DNA of 64,000 nt from assembly GCA_964034945.1 (NCBI GenBank), contig OZ035963.1, positions 36,580,361 to 36,644,360 on the forward strand, written 5' to 3'. This document shows, piece after piece, positions 35,288-46,605 of this stretch (position 1 is its first letter; the number at the start of each line of letters is the position of its first letter). The notes under the pieces were generated by a model that searched no databases, was not told where the DNA came from, and was given only the letters and a program-made list of their open reading frames with translations. The stretch is from Chrysopilus asiliformis. Lineage: Eukaryota; Arthropoda; Insecta; Diptera; Rhagionidae. The position numbers and the translations under genes are program-made.

Positions 35288-35639
35288 CTAAATACTAGGA
35301 ATGGCAAATGAAAAAAGATCGTAACTTTATACATTTCGTTATGTAACAAAATTCAAATGTTGTATTGTTACGTTATTTCGGTTTGTAACGATACAAAAAA
35401 ATTCATTCCGTTATAGCGTTTTTATTTCGTTACACATTGAACCGTGTGCAAAAAAATGAGCATATGCTTATATTCAACTTTTTAGGAGCAAATTTTCAAG
35501 TTGTTGTGAATAAAAGTAGACAAATGCGCTTGTTTGGCAACAAACACCGGAAGCAGGTACAACTTTTGTTTACTAAAATTGGAGAAATTGCACCAAAAAA
35601 GTGTATATTAAACATGTGCTAATTTTTATGCATATTGTA

Positions 35640-35948
35640 TAGAATCATCATCCTGGGCGCTACAGCTCTCGAAGAGCCTGGAAGAGCCCATTTCTTCTCC
35701 GCTTTGCACCTACAGCTTTACATGGATTGGGAAACATGAATGAATTACAACATTTGTAATGTTTTTACGTTGAAATCAATCAACAGCAGAGGCCGTGATA
35801 GCAATCTAGACCGAGGATGTCGTTAGCACCAAGCGGCAACTATTATTTCGTAAGCGTGGACTTGAATCACAGCGTGCGATAGTCAGGAATTGAACCACCG
35901 ATCTCCAGAATACGGCCCAAGTACTTTACCACTTAAACTACGCTGGAC
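35640..35948 (-). repeat. tRNA-derived SINE-1, copy 2
   Basis: Reversed, it reads TAGTTTAAGTGG (A box), GGTTCAATTCCTGAC (B box) and the same body as 20665-20952. ATATTGTA occurs near both edges, a probable TSD. Confidence 0.82.
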
Positions 35949-36566
35949 ATAAATATTGTAGTGAAACCGAAAATAAATAAAAGAAACTAGTTCAGTTCAG
36001 ATCCTTAAAAAAAAGATAAATTCCATAAAAGTAAAAATAATAAAACAATAAAAATACAAAAAAAACTTGACAAAAAGAAAATACAAGTAAACCGCAAAAA
36101 CCAAAATAGTGATTCTTAAGTTTAAAAAAATCAAAAAAAATATACGAGTTTTGTCCATTAAAAAAACACTGCCCAACAAAAACGACATTTTTTGTGTTGG
36201 TAAAGATATTGAGTTTTAGGATATTTTCACGTCGTTGATCCTGAATCGGACTTTGTTTTGTCCAGATTCACTTTACTTCTGGAGATACGAAAAAAAATAG
36301 TGTAAAAAATTTTCTTTTTCGAAATTCCAGAAGTAGAGTTAATCTGGCCAAAACAAAGTCCGATTTAGAATCCAAATGTGATTAAAATTTTTAATGATAT
36401 TTTACGTAGATGGCAGCTCAGTTGTTTGTTTGCTGTTTATGGATAGGGGTGGTGCTTTTCCGACTCACTTGTCACTGCGACCTTAAGATCTATTGTGTTA
36501 GCTACTTCCAGATTTTTAATAAATCTTAGAATGGTTTTGACCGAGTCCTCTTTATATCTTGAGGCT

Positions 36567-36800
36567 TCACCATAAAGCTATGATTTCCCTTTCCTCCCAA
36601 TTGTTGATCTCCATTTTTCGGAAACTGTGGAATTGTGCAAAATGGTAGAGATTCGGCGCCTCATTTTCTTCGATGCCTTTATAGCCCGGTACCCAAATTA
36701 AGGTAACCTCGTTCCGTTGGGATAGTTTTTCCAGAACACCGAGGTAATCCCATACAAACTTTGATGTGCACATGGATCCTCTAATTGCTTTTAGTGCCGC
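36567..36800 (-). pseudogene. LINE RNase H domain fragment
   Basis: Minus-strand frame ALKAIRGSMCTSKFVWDYL followed by VTLIWVPGYKGIEENEAPN matches the RNase H end of I/R1/Jockey-type LINEs, where the motif is normally WVPGHxGIxGNE. The H of WVPGH is Y and the downstream frame loses similarity, so it is dead. Confidence 0.75.
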
Positions 36801-37039
36801 TCAGTGGGTTTATACTTGATAAATTTTTGTGGAAATATTCACAAAAAATATTGATATAAAAATAAAAATGAATAAATACCGAAAAAACGAAATAATTTTT
36901 TCGGTTTTCGTTACGTTTTTCGTTATTGTAACGGAACTAAATTTTTATAACGATATAACGTGACTTTGTAGAAAAAGTTAGAAAAGTCGTTTCGATATTC
37001 CGTTACATTACGATAATATTTTCCATCCCTGCTAAATAT

Positions 37040-38338
37040 CCGCCATATCAATAACTTAAATTTGACATGACTACAATTCTAGAGTAACAAATCAACGTTA
37101 GGAATTATCTGATGTGATAATTTTATGACAAGGTTGTTTTGATTCAATTATTTTATGCAAATTTGTTGACAAAATGAATTCCATTAATCAATCGCTTAGT
37201 ATTTATTGTAGTAATATTTCTGGTTTTTAAAACAGTTCAACTTAACGTCAAGCACTTAAGAAAAAAACGAATGGTTAACTATTCATCAAATGGGATTTTT
37301 TAAATTACGAGTTTTTAATTATTCGGATTTTTTTTTAAAAACCAATCATATGCCAGTAGTGTTCGATAGCGCCAGATATAGAAAATTCCAACAAGATGTG
37401 AATGTATGTATTTATGTCTTCCAATATATTTTTTATAATTGTTACGGTCTAACGAATAAACATATTAAGCTTTGTGCGAGGTTAAGCAGAAAAAAACACG
37501 ATAATTTAGTCAGCATTAAAGTGCAAGCAATTACGGAAATCACACAATAAAACAATAGACCAATATATCAATAGGTCGTGATATGTTGTTTAATTTTGAG
37601 ATACTTCATTATGTTTTCTGTTCAGATTGACAAAGAATTGACCAATTTAGACGGCCATCAGCATATACTGTCAACGTCCAAATCTAGAATGGTACTTAAG
37701 ACAGTTAAAATCGTAAGGCTTGACCCGATCAAGATTAACTGAAAGATTTGATAAATGCTCCTTTGCACGGAAAAATAACAAGTTTTACACATGAAATAAG
37801 TTAATCAATAATAGTTTCTTAGTGAGATCAGGAAGTAAAATAGTTAAATGCATTACATAGAACTTCAACTTATTTTAACACCTAAATCGAATTAGTGTCG
37901 AAATAAAATTTTTGAGCAACACCTTGAAAAAAAAAGTTTTTCATACAATTACTTTTGTGTAGAATTGACAATAAATACGCAATGAAAGAAAAATTTCCAC
38001 CTATGTAAAATAAATTTCATGCGGAAATTCTAATATTTTCATTAAAAGATTTTATCTAATTTAACTTGCTAGTTACATCGTTAGTTGGTTAGGGTCAAAT
38101 TTTGTAATCTAATTTTGACTCACTTCAACTCATCCGATTGATAATGCAATCATGCCTATTCTTGTATACAGAAATCCCTAGTAGCGCGATAGATACGTTC
38201 TACAAAAACAGCGCGCAAATCGAATTCGCGCACTATGAACCCTAGTTTTTATGAAATTTTGGGGTTAGACTCTAACGACTTATATTTAAATTAATATAAA
38301 CATATAAATTGAACATAAAAATTATAAAAAAAACTGTC
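37040..38338. other. intergenic, nothing recognised
   Basis: AT-rich; the open frame at 37290-37550 has no motif and is not called. Confidence 0.4.
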
Positions 38339-38342
38339 TTAA

Positions 38343-38588
38343 CACTAGATTGCCCAAGCAAGTCATTTTGACTGCTTTTTAATTTCAATCAGAAAAACCA
38401 TTATGTAAATAATGACACAATTTGTTAGAATTTTGTGACTTTTTGTACAACATATAAATGCCTTTATTAATAATTGTAGTTACCTCCCCCCTCCTTCATT
38501 TCCGGTATATATATGTATATGTATGTGTTATACCTATATTGCCAAAAGCAGTCATTTTGGCTGCTTGACTTCCTTGGGCAATCTAGTG
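38343..38588 (+). repeat. piggyBac-type MITE B, copy 2
   Basis: TTAA-flanked near-twin of 22196-22437 in the same orientation. Confidence 0.88.
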
Positions 38589-38592
38589 TTAA

Positions 38593-39308
38593 TTCAACGA
38601 CTTTTATTGAATATAAACATAAAAAGCATTAATAAAAATTGAACATAAATATAAATATTCTTAGATATAGGAACCTTCTTCACTATATTCTGTACAGTAC
38701 ATGATCTTGTTTTAATCACTGCTATATTCTGACGAGCTTAATACTAATGACTCCGAAACTATATCTTTTTGAAAAAAACCTTGTTAATAGTAATTGCTTA
38801 CCAGACATATATTCATTCCATTTTTTTTAAAATGAAAATCACAAAAAAAAACCCCGCAGCTACGAAATGTTTACCACGCAGTTCGAAAATTTGGTATTGA
38901 AAACTTGGCCGCGCAATTGTGAAACCGCGCAATTAAAAACTCTTAAATACGGCGAAAGCATTACATGCGGACGCATTGTCAAAGACCAGCTGATAGTTTT
39001 TATGTGATTTATTAGCTAGTTATTTCGTGAATGAAGTGAAAATGAACTCAACACCTGTTTCCAGGTAGTGTCCTTTATAAGCTTAGTTTTCCAAAATGAA
39101 GGTGACTAACAAGTAAAGTACTCCCACCTGATCACGCTGAAGGAAAATTCCTGATTTTTTAAAAAATTCTTCTTTTCTTTAGTTTTTTTCTTTTTTATTT
39201 TATTTCCCCGCTTGGCGACTTACTTCAGCTCAGTTCGATTCTAATCAATCCTGTCAAAGTGAGCTCAATAACGTTTGCTTAATAATTGTGTCGTACGATA
39301 ATCGGAAA
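38593..39308. other. possible 5' region of the Crypton gene
   Basis: No coding. It may contain the left edge and promoter of the tyrosine recombinase element, but I cannot place a boundary. Confidence 0.3.
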
Positions 39309-40154
39309 ATGAGTGACTTGATGTTTTTTGGAAATGAAGACGAATTATTTTTAAATGTACCGCTGAATATCGAAACAATCGCTGAAAAAGCTCGAAACGA
39401 GTTGCTGCCCGATAAATCCAAGAAGCGATATGACGAAGCATATGAAAAGTTTTTGGCATGGCAAAAATCAATGAAAACAGATATAATATCTGAGACTGTG
39501 CTAGTTGCATATTTTAAAATACTTTCAAAGGATTATCAGCCAAGCACACTGTGGAGTCAATACTCGATGCTGAAATCGGTGATTAACAATAAAAAAAAAA
39601 CGTTGACATTAGGAAATTCACCATTTTGAGTGCCTTTTTAAAGAAGCAAACTAAAGGATTTCAAAGTATCAAAGCCAAAGTTTTGGAAGCAGCAGAAATT
39701 GAAAAATTCTTAAACGAAGCTCCCGATGACAAATGGTTGGCAGCAAAAGTAAGTGCAATGAACAACATCCTGCAAAAGCAATATGTAAATAATAATTCAA
39801 AATTTGTTCATAAAATATCTTTTTCTACAGGTAATTCTTATCGTTGGCATCACCGGGGGATGCAGAGGGTGTGAGCTTACAAACATGAAATTGACTGATA
39901 TTGAAGATAATGGTTCAATCATAGCATTCCAGACACAAAAACATACATTCCTCGATCATTCGTCACGGAAGAAAAATTCGCAGAATTTATGCGAAAGTAC
40001 AAAAGCTTGCGTCCAAAAGATGTTCATACTGATCGGTTCTTTTTGAACTATCAGAACGGCCGCTGTACGAACCAAGCAATTGGGAAAAATAAATTTGTAA
40101 AGACTCCCAAAGATGTCGCAGAATACCTGGAATTGCCCAATGCCAATCTTTACA

Positions 40155-41386
40155 CACGGTAAAAACTGGAGTCTAATTTTAAGACTTTTTCCTTCTATTT
40201 TTTAAACTTTTGAAAGTTTAGTGGAATTTTAAACTATTTTCTCTATTTTTAAAACTTTTTGAAAGTTTAGAGTATATTTTAGTCGAAAAGTTTAATATTT
40301 AGTGAGTTTCGGTTTATTTTTAAGACTATAGTTTAAAAAGTAAACTTTTTCTTTCTTAAAAATTTGTTTTAAACCTCTCCACCTTATTTCTAGACTTTTA
40401 ATCGAAATATTAGACCTATAAGTTTGAGAACTAAACCTTGTAAGTTTTACTTCAATTCGGATAAAATTGAATTAAACTTTTTGTCTAATATTTAGTCTTT
40501 TCAGTTTATTTTTCTTTTTCAAATTCATCAGTCGGTCGGTCAATTTTTAGAAAAGTCGCGATGCTCGAATTCGACTTTTCGGTCTAAAAACAAAACTTCA
40601 AAGTCTACAATTTATTCAGTTTTAGAAAATTGTGACTACTTTTTAATCATTTCAGCCTATAATTAAAACTCATTATTCTAAAATTTAGAAAGTAAAGTCT
40701 GGAATTGGTTTATTTTAGAAGTCTGAGTATATTTTCTATACATATTAATCTAAAATTAAGAATTTAATTTGCGGGCGTGGATGGCTCAGTCAGCTAAGTG
40801 CTTGCCTTGTGATCCAAAGAGCAGTGGTAGTGGTTCAAATCCCACTCAGGGCAAAAATAATTCGTCTTGAATTTGAATTTGGAACTTTTCTGCTCATGGA
40901 CTAAACACTTCGGCATTGGAGGCAATTTGCCTAAGCTCCTGATAAACATAAAAAAAGGTTTGAAATTTAAACTTCGAAGTCTAAATTTGAGTCAGTTTTA
41001 GAAAATTGTAACTACTTTTTAGTAATTTCAGTTTGAAATTAAAACTTTTAAGTCTTAAATTTAGACCAGATAGTCTTATTTACCCGGATAATTCACGAAT
41101 TTTAGAAGTTTATGACTATTTTTTAACCATTCCAGTCTTAATTTAAGACTAAAACATCTTAAACTTAAACCATAAGGTTTTAATTTGAGAATTTTTAGAA
41201 ATTTGGAACTAATTTTTAGATTTTTTAGCCTGAAATTTAAATTTTAATACCTTAAATTTAGACCGGATAATACTATTTAAAAGGAAAATAATTTCAAACT
41301 TTTAAAGTTTGATTTTTAGGCTCAAAAAGGTGTTGACCTATATGTAGGAAAAAAAGTCTTAAAATTAGACTCCAGTTTTTACCGTG
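40155..41386. mobile_element. CAC...GTG element inside the Crypton gene
   Basis: CACGGTAAAAACTGGAGTCT begins both ends inverted and the TIR continues through AATTTTAAGACTTTTT. The dinucleotide CA occurs on both sides, and removing the element with one CA restores the codons for YTGHC. The body is full of TAGTCTTAAATTT-like words and contains a SINE; no transposase. CAC ends suggest a CACTA/EnSpm-like nonautonomous element. Confidence 0.75.
40771..40950 (+). repeat. tRNA-derived SINE-2
   Basis: The head GCGGGCGTGGATGGCTCAGT continues into an A box (TGGCTCAGTCAGC) and a B box GGTTCAAATCCC at 40836. The 5' bases do not pair with the sequence after the B-box arm, so it is not a functional tRNA. 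An A-rich tail follows CTCCTGATAAACAT. Confidence 0.75.
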
Positions 41387-41875
41387 CACGGGTCACTGTT
41401 TACGAAGGACTTCGGCAACTCTTTTGGCGAATCAAGGAGCCAACACCCGAATGATACAGCAACATGGTGGTTGGAAATCTAGTTCCGTAGCAGAAGGTAT
41501 AAATTTTGCAATTTTGCATATACAGCACTAAATACAATTGAAATGACTCATCAGGTTACGTTGCGAACTCAATTAACAATAAGAAGAAAAATGGAAGCCT
41601 GATTACCAGTGATATTCACTTGTCAATTTCAAATTCCAAATACGAGTCCAATGTACTTCAGGAGCCAAAGAGACGAAGAATGGAGCCTCGTACGTCGACT
41701 GTAACATGAACTGCTCGTGAGGAAAATGATCTTTCGGTTCATGCTGATTCGCCTCCTGAGGAAAGCTTTTCGCAAAAAACAAGCACGTTATCCATATAAA
41801 TAACTGCACAGTTCATTTTCATTAATTGATTTGTCTTCAATTTTTTTTTGCAATAAAACGAATTTATTATATATA

Positions 41876-43168
41876 ACACATGGATCAATAAGTCCCGAGA
41901 CTAACCCAGAGATGACGCTCGTAGTAAACCAGTAACCACGTCTTTCTAGAGTACTAACATTTGCTTGAAACGTGTCAAAATTTTAAGTCGATCGGACCAG
42001 AAACAGCTGAGTTATCGAGGTTGGAGTAAAGTCGTTTTGTAGTTTGTTTAAAAAATGGAAAAAACCGAGTTTCGTGTTCTGATAAAACATTGTTTTTTAA
42101 TATGTAAAAACACCGTGCAAGCGAAACAATGGATTGAAAAATGTTACCCGGACTCTTGTCCATCAAAAGCAACGATTTGTCGGTGGTTTGCCGAGTTTAA
42201 ACGTGGTCGTACCGACACAAATGACGCGGAACGCTCGGGTAGACCTGTGGAAGCCGTTACACCGGAAAATGTGAGTGAAGTGACAAAAATTATAATGAAA
42301 GATCGTAAAGTGAAGCTCCGTGAGATTGCTGAGATAACACAGATATCATATGGAAGTGCATTTACTATCCTTCATGAAAAATTGAGCATGAAAAAGGTTT
42401 TTTCCAAGTGGGTGCCGCGATTGCTTTCGATGGAACAAAAACAGCAACGAGTCGATGATTCAGAAAGCTGTTTATCGCTATTTACTCGCAATAAAAAAGA
42501 TTTCTTGCGTCGTTACGTGTCCATGGACGAAACATGGATACATCACTACACTCCAGAGTCGAAGCGGCAGTCATCTGAGTGGCGCACAGCTGGCGAAAGC
42601 CGTCCGAAGCGTCCGAAAACGCAGCAGTCAGCTGGCAAAGTCATGGCGTCAGTTTTTTGGGATACGCATGGCGTGATTTTCATTGACTACCTCGAAAAAG
42701 GTAAATCGATCAACAGTGATTATTATATTGACTTGCTGGTGCGTTTGAAGGAGGAAATCGCAAAAAAACGACCGCACATGCAGAGAAAAAAAATCATTTT
42801 TCACCAAGACAATGCACCCTGCCACAAGTCGATGAAAACAATGGCAAAATTGAACGAATTGGGCTTTCATCTGCTTCCCCACCCCCCATACTCGCCAGAT
42901 TTAGCCCCCAGTGACTACTGGCTCTTTGCTGATCTTAAAAAAATGCTCCAGGGAAAATGATTTGGCTCAAATGAGGAGGTCATCGCTGAAACTGAAGCTT
43001 ATTTTGAAGCGAAAGATAATTTTTTTTATAAACATGGTATTGAAAAATTGGAAAAGCGTTGGAACGATTGTATCACCCTAAAAGGTGATTATATTGATGA
43101 ATAAAAAAAAATTTGGCAAAAAAAATGTTGTTTTCATTGTTAGTCTCGGGACTTATTGATCCATGTGT
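41876..43168 (+). mobile_element. mariner element (DD34D), 1293 bp
   Basis: Perfect inverted ends ACACATGGATCAATAAGTCC (about 30 bp) with TA on both sides. It encodes a near-complete transposase with one stop. Size and TIR length are standard for mariner. Confidence 0.93.
42055..43104 (+). pseudogene. mariner transposase with one premature stop
   Basis: The frame opens with MEKTEFRVLIKHCFL and gives 301 residues before TGA at 42958-42960, then continues in the same frame for 47 more residues to TAA. The N-terminal half has two helix-turn-helix regions (residues ~5-50 and ~85-110), then the linker WVPRLL at 119-124. Catalytic residues are D158 (SMDETWI), D252 (HQDNAPCH) and D287 (SPDLAPSDY) with 34 residues between the last two. 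The normal C-terminus (EVIAETEAYFEAKD, EKLEKRWNDC) lies after the stop. Sequence resembles the irritans/mellifera side of the family. A single recent nonsense change is the only visible lesion. Confidence 0.93.
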
Positions 43169-43207
43169 TAGTATTCTGTTTCCTTGTAAAATTTAAATCT
43201 GTTAAAG

Positions 43208-43308
43208 TCAGGGGGCTTAGCCCCCCGAACCCCCTGACCGGGGCTCCACCCCTGGACCCCGCATGGGGCTTCGCTCCCAAGACCCCCATGCTCCGTCCTT
43301 CGCCCACG
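43208..43308. repeat. GC-rich hairpin cluster
   Basis: About 100 bp of very high GC in AT-rich surroundings, with short inverted words (GGGGGCTTAGCCCCC, CAGGGG/CCCCTG, CATGGGG/CCCCATG). Origin unknown. Confidence 0.7.
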
Positions 43309-46010
43309 TCCATTGCGTTAACCTGCGATACGTCGTTTGTAAAGCTTTAAACATTTCGAATTATAATATATCTGGGATCCCATAACTCTGAGGTACGCTC
43401 CTGAACTTTTGTCAGCTGTTCCCAACAACCCACTCTACAGGTACGAAAATCGCATTTAAATGGCATCTATAGTCATATTTTCAATGAATTTTTTATGAAA
43501 AATTGTATACGCAACTCGGGGCGAGTCAACGATTTCACTCGTGTGATATCTGCCCTCGCTTCGCTCGTGCAGCTAACTTCACACTCTTGAAATCGTTGAC
43601 TTTCGTCCCTTGTTGCGTAATATACTATTTACGCAGACCTCCAATAAGTATGGTGTTTGCAGGCAAATATGCGCATTCGTTTATTCTTGCAGTTGACATC
43701 AATAACTCATTTTCGTCAAAAAGTGGAGATGACCGCTTTTTGCACCGAGGTCTTCAAATGTTTTAATGAAATAACTTTTGATAAGGGGCTTTTTTGATAA
43801 TTCAAAAATGTCAAAATCGTAAAATCTTTTGTAAAAACCTTAATTATCAAAAAAGCCCAATATTTACAAGCTTTCCGAATGTAAGAGCAAACTGAAGTAT
43901 ACTTCTAGTACATGCACATAAGTAAATGATAAAATATGTAATATGCAATATACATATTACATTAGAGAAAAAAAAAATCAAAACAAAACAGAAAAGAAAA
44001 AACAACCATATTTGGCATTTGTAGCCGTTATTAATGTATTTTGGTTTTATTATTGAATTGTTATAATTATATTTTCTTGTTTTCTTGATAAATGAATTAA
44101 AATTTTATGATTTTCACTATAAATATTATAAAATTATTGTATTATTATTTCTTTTTACGTTTTGTTTTTCCTCCCACCGTCACTAATATGCTATACATGA
44201 TTTTTTTTTTATCTAAAAAGCGATTTACCGGTATTTTACCGGTATTTATTAAAAATATTTACCGTTTACCGGTAAAGCCGAAATTCGGTAATTTTGCAGG
44301 CCCTAATACTAATACAATAGTATACCGAACACGTCTGTTTTAAAAAACGCGGGAAAGTCCCATTTAACCTTCACTCTGTGGATTGAAAACCAATCGTTGG
44401 TTTATTATTTTAAAGCCTTATAACTAGAGTCTGAGTAGGTCCAGATTTTTGCTAAAAATTTTTGAATTTGTTTAAGCTTCCCGTAGGTTCACTTTTTTCC
44501 ACAGTAGCTTTACTACTTCTGTGCCAAATGAGTTTTTGTAGAGATTTTTTTTCAAAACTTTTTAAAGATTCCAAAAAGTGGAAATTTGGCCAAGTTTGAC
44601 ACCCCGTTCCTCCCATAGTATACGTTTCTAATGACCGTTATTGTAGGTGCAATAATTGTTTATCAAGTGCACTGATCGGAATCCGTAAAGGCGACACTCA
44701 GAAATCGTATTTTTAGCCATTGAAAATCAATATTGAACCATTGTTCGGCGGTTTCGTATAATAAAAGTCATTTCGAGAGATGTGGAGCTATTCATAGTAA
44801 AGACTTGCAGAAAGGCATAATGAAAACCAAATTATTTATACATACTCGTATGTAAAATGATCGTAAATGTGAACTTTTTCAATAATTGCAAAAACAAAAG
44901 TATTAAAAAATATCGCTCAATTGCTAGAAAACATCATTCAATTTAAAACTTTTTTTTCAATATTTCATGCGTGCAATTGTGGAGCGCCATTATTCAACTT
45001 GATGAATTTTTTATTAAAGGAGGACGAGTTGAACATAAAATAATACAATAATGGATAAAAGATGAATTAAAAAACCACCATAAACGGTCAGATACCATAA
45101 TGTCTGATCAGACGACTTGTATACTTTTGTTGTTTCTCGTTAATGTTTCATTTCTTAGATTAAAAGGAAAGATGTGCAAATGGCCCCAGCATTGTGATGG
45201 AAGTCAATTAAAATAAATTTGTTGTGTCAAATGATTTGGGTTATTTGTTGCGCTCCGAACTGAATTATTTTCTTTTTGTTATATGATAGGGACAAAAACA
45301 GAACTTTGCATGTGTCATCCACTCGACAACTATGAATATGTATCGTGGATCGTGAGACCAAAAACATTCAACTTTCAGTTTTCGATTAAAAAACCGAAAC
45401 AAAAATTGAAACAGAAGACGCTCAACATGATGGTTGTGATTTTTATGATGGACTTCAATGAAGTCGTTTTAATTAATAATTGCCAGATGACGGGGTTTTT
45501 TAAATTAAAATGCTTACTTCAATAAATAGAACCGACTATCACAAAATATAACGTTGACTGGAATTAGCTTTTTCATTGTTGATGTTTTTTGTTGAGAATT
45601 TAATTTACAGTAGCTTTAAAAACATTTTCTTTATGTTGATCGATGAAAAAAGAATAAATTCGAGCAATATTCAAAAAAAAATTCAAATTCAAGAATTAAA
45701 TTTCCCTAACAATTTTGATAACTATTCACGAAGATACTTCAACGAGTCAAAGTTCAGGTAAAAATTTCGCTAAATATGGAATTTCACTATATATACAAAT
45801 TTCGTTATATGAAGAATGCCCTGTATTTGAACTAAAGAAAGCAGTAAGCCTAGGAAAATGTGAGCAATTGAGAATAAATGTGTCTATTAGTTTCAAAAAC
45901 GAACATGTCCATATTCGAAAAAAATATTTTGAAGATGGTTCCCTCAATGCAGAGTTAAAGACTTAAAATTTTTGTATAGTGGCATTTCTCGTATAAAAAT
46001 GGTATCCTGT
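43309..46010. other. intergenic, no gene recognised
   Basis: A short inverted pair AACGATTTCACTC / GAAATCGTT lies near 43530-43600, and a TACCGGTA-rich stretch near 44220-44300 may be a hAT end (reversed TAGGGCCTGCAAAATTACC). Open frames at 45283 and 45715 carry no motif. Confidence 0.4.
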
Positions 46011-46029
46011 TCATGAATGGGTCCAACTT

Positions 46030-46400
46030 TCTCCCCCAAAACATATGAAAAAAATTTCTGCAATTTTCTCGAAAATGCTGCGTTTTATCGGGAACACATT
46101 GGATGGTAAATCATCCCAGAGTCTTGTTGTTCGCGGAATTAAGCAATTCCTAAACTTTACTATACGAAAACGGGGAGGCTCAAGGAAGAAGTCGTGCGCG
46201 CGTGCAGCTGCACAAGAGGGTCTACGGAAAATATACCGTGGAGGAATAAGTTGGGAAATTTCAGTTGAACATTTCCCATGGAAATATCTATAGAATATGC
46301 TGAATATCCCAACAGAGCGACGATGCTCGGGAGACGGTAATGAATCTGTCAAAGTTTTGTCCCCATTCAATCGGGTCGCACGTTTTTGACAAATCAAGCA
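46030..46400 (-). pseudogene. LINE reverse transcriptase C-terminal remnant, copy 2
   Basis: Minus-strand frame: QKRATRLNGDKTLTDSLPS, EHRRSVGIFSIFYRYFHGKC, STEISQLIPPRYIF, LIPRTTRLWDDLPSNVFP. It is one open stretch, ending soon after, and matches the first copy at 31560. Truncated at the 5' side near 46400. Probably the 3' end of the same non-LTR family. Confidence 0.85.
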
Positions 46401-46487
46401 AATAAAAAAAAAAAAAATCAAGCTGAAATCAAACAGAATAATCAATCACAAACCTAATAGATTTGCTCTGAACGCCTGGAATGATAT

Positions 46488-46600
46488 TTACGTTATCCTT
46501 ACAGGACCTTTCGTCTAAAATTTCGGAGTCCCAACATCAGATTCGTGATCAACGGTACCGAAAATCACAAGTTCCAGATTTTTAGAGGAAGAATGGCTTT
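46488..46600 (-). repeat. Helitron-like repeat fragment
   Basis: CGTTATCCTTACAGGACCTT and the following CGTGATCAACGGTACCGAAA match one unit of the repeat at 12215-12733 (reversed). Confidence 0.6.
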
Positions 46601-46605
46601 TATAT

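Larger units (their letters stand above)
35296..37031. mobile_element. hAT family CAGGGATG, copy 2, with SINE and LINE insertions
   Basis: Ends TAGGAATGG and (reversed) CAGGGATGG are flanked by CTAAATAC/CTAAATAT, an 8-bp duplication with one change. Interior hairpin blocks match copies 1 and 3. A SINE-1 copy lies at 35640-35948 and a LINE RNase H fragment at 36567-36800, both absent from the other copies. Confidence 0.82.
39309..41709 (+). pseudogene. Crypton-type tyrosine recombinase, split by an insertion
   Basis: Segments 39309-39748, 39831-40154, 41389-41496 and 41555-41709 assemble into one protein. The first intron (GTAAGT...TTTCTACAG, 82 bp) and second intron (GTATAA...CATCAG, 58 bp) are small. 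N-terminal residues hold a helical core-binding region (YDEAYEKFLAWQKS, QPSTLWSQYSMLKSVI). The catalytic set R...HxxR...Y is visible: GGCRGCELTNMKL, YTGHCLRRTSATLL, QQHGGWKSSSVAEGYV. Known: this R-H-R-Y order is that of Cryptons, which integrate by recombination. Two frameshifts (the A10 run at 39591-39600 and near 39921-39926) and a 1.2-kb insertion in the active-site exon mark it inactive. It could also be a formerly domesticated gene. Confidence 0.85.

Noticed and set aside
40771..40855. tRNA gene
   Set aside because: A and B boxes are present but the acceptor stem does not pair and a SINE-like body follows.
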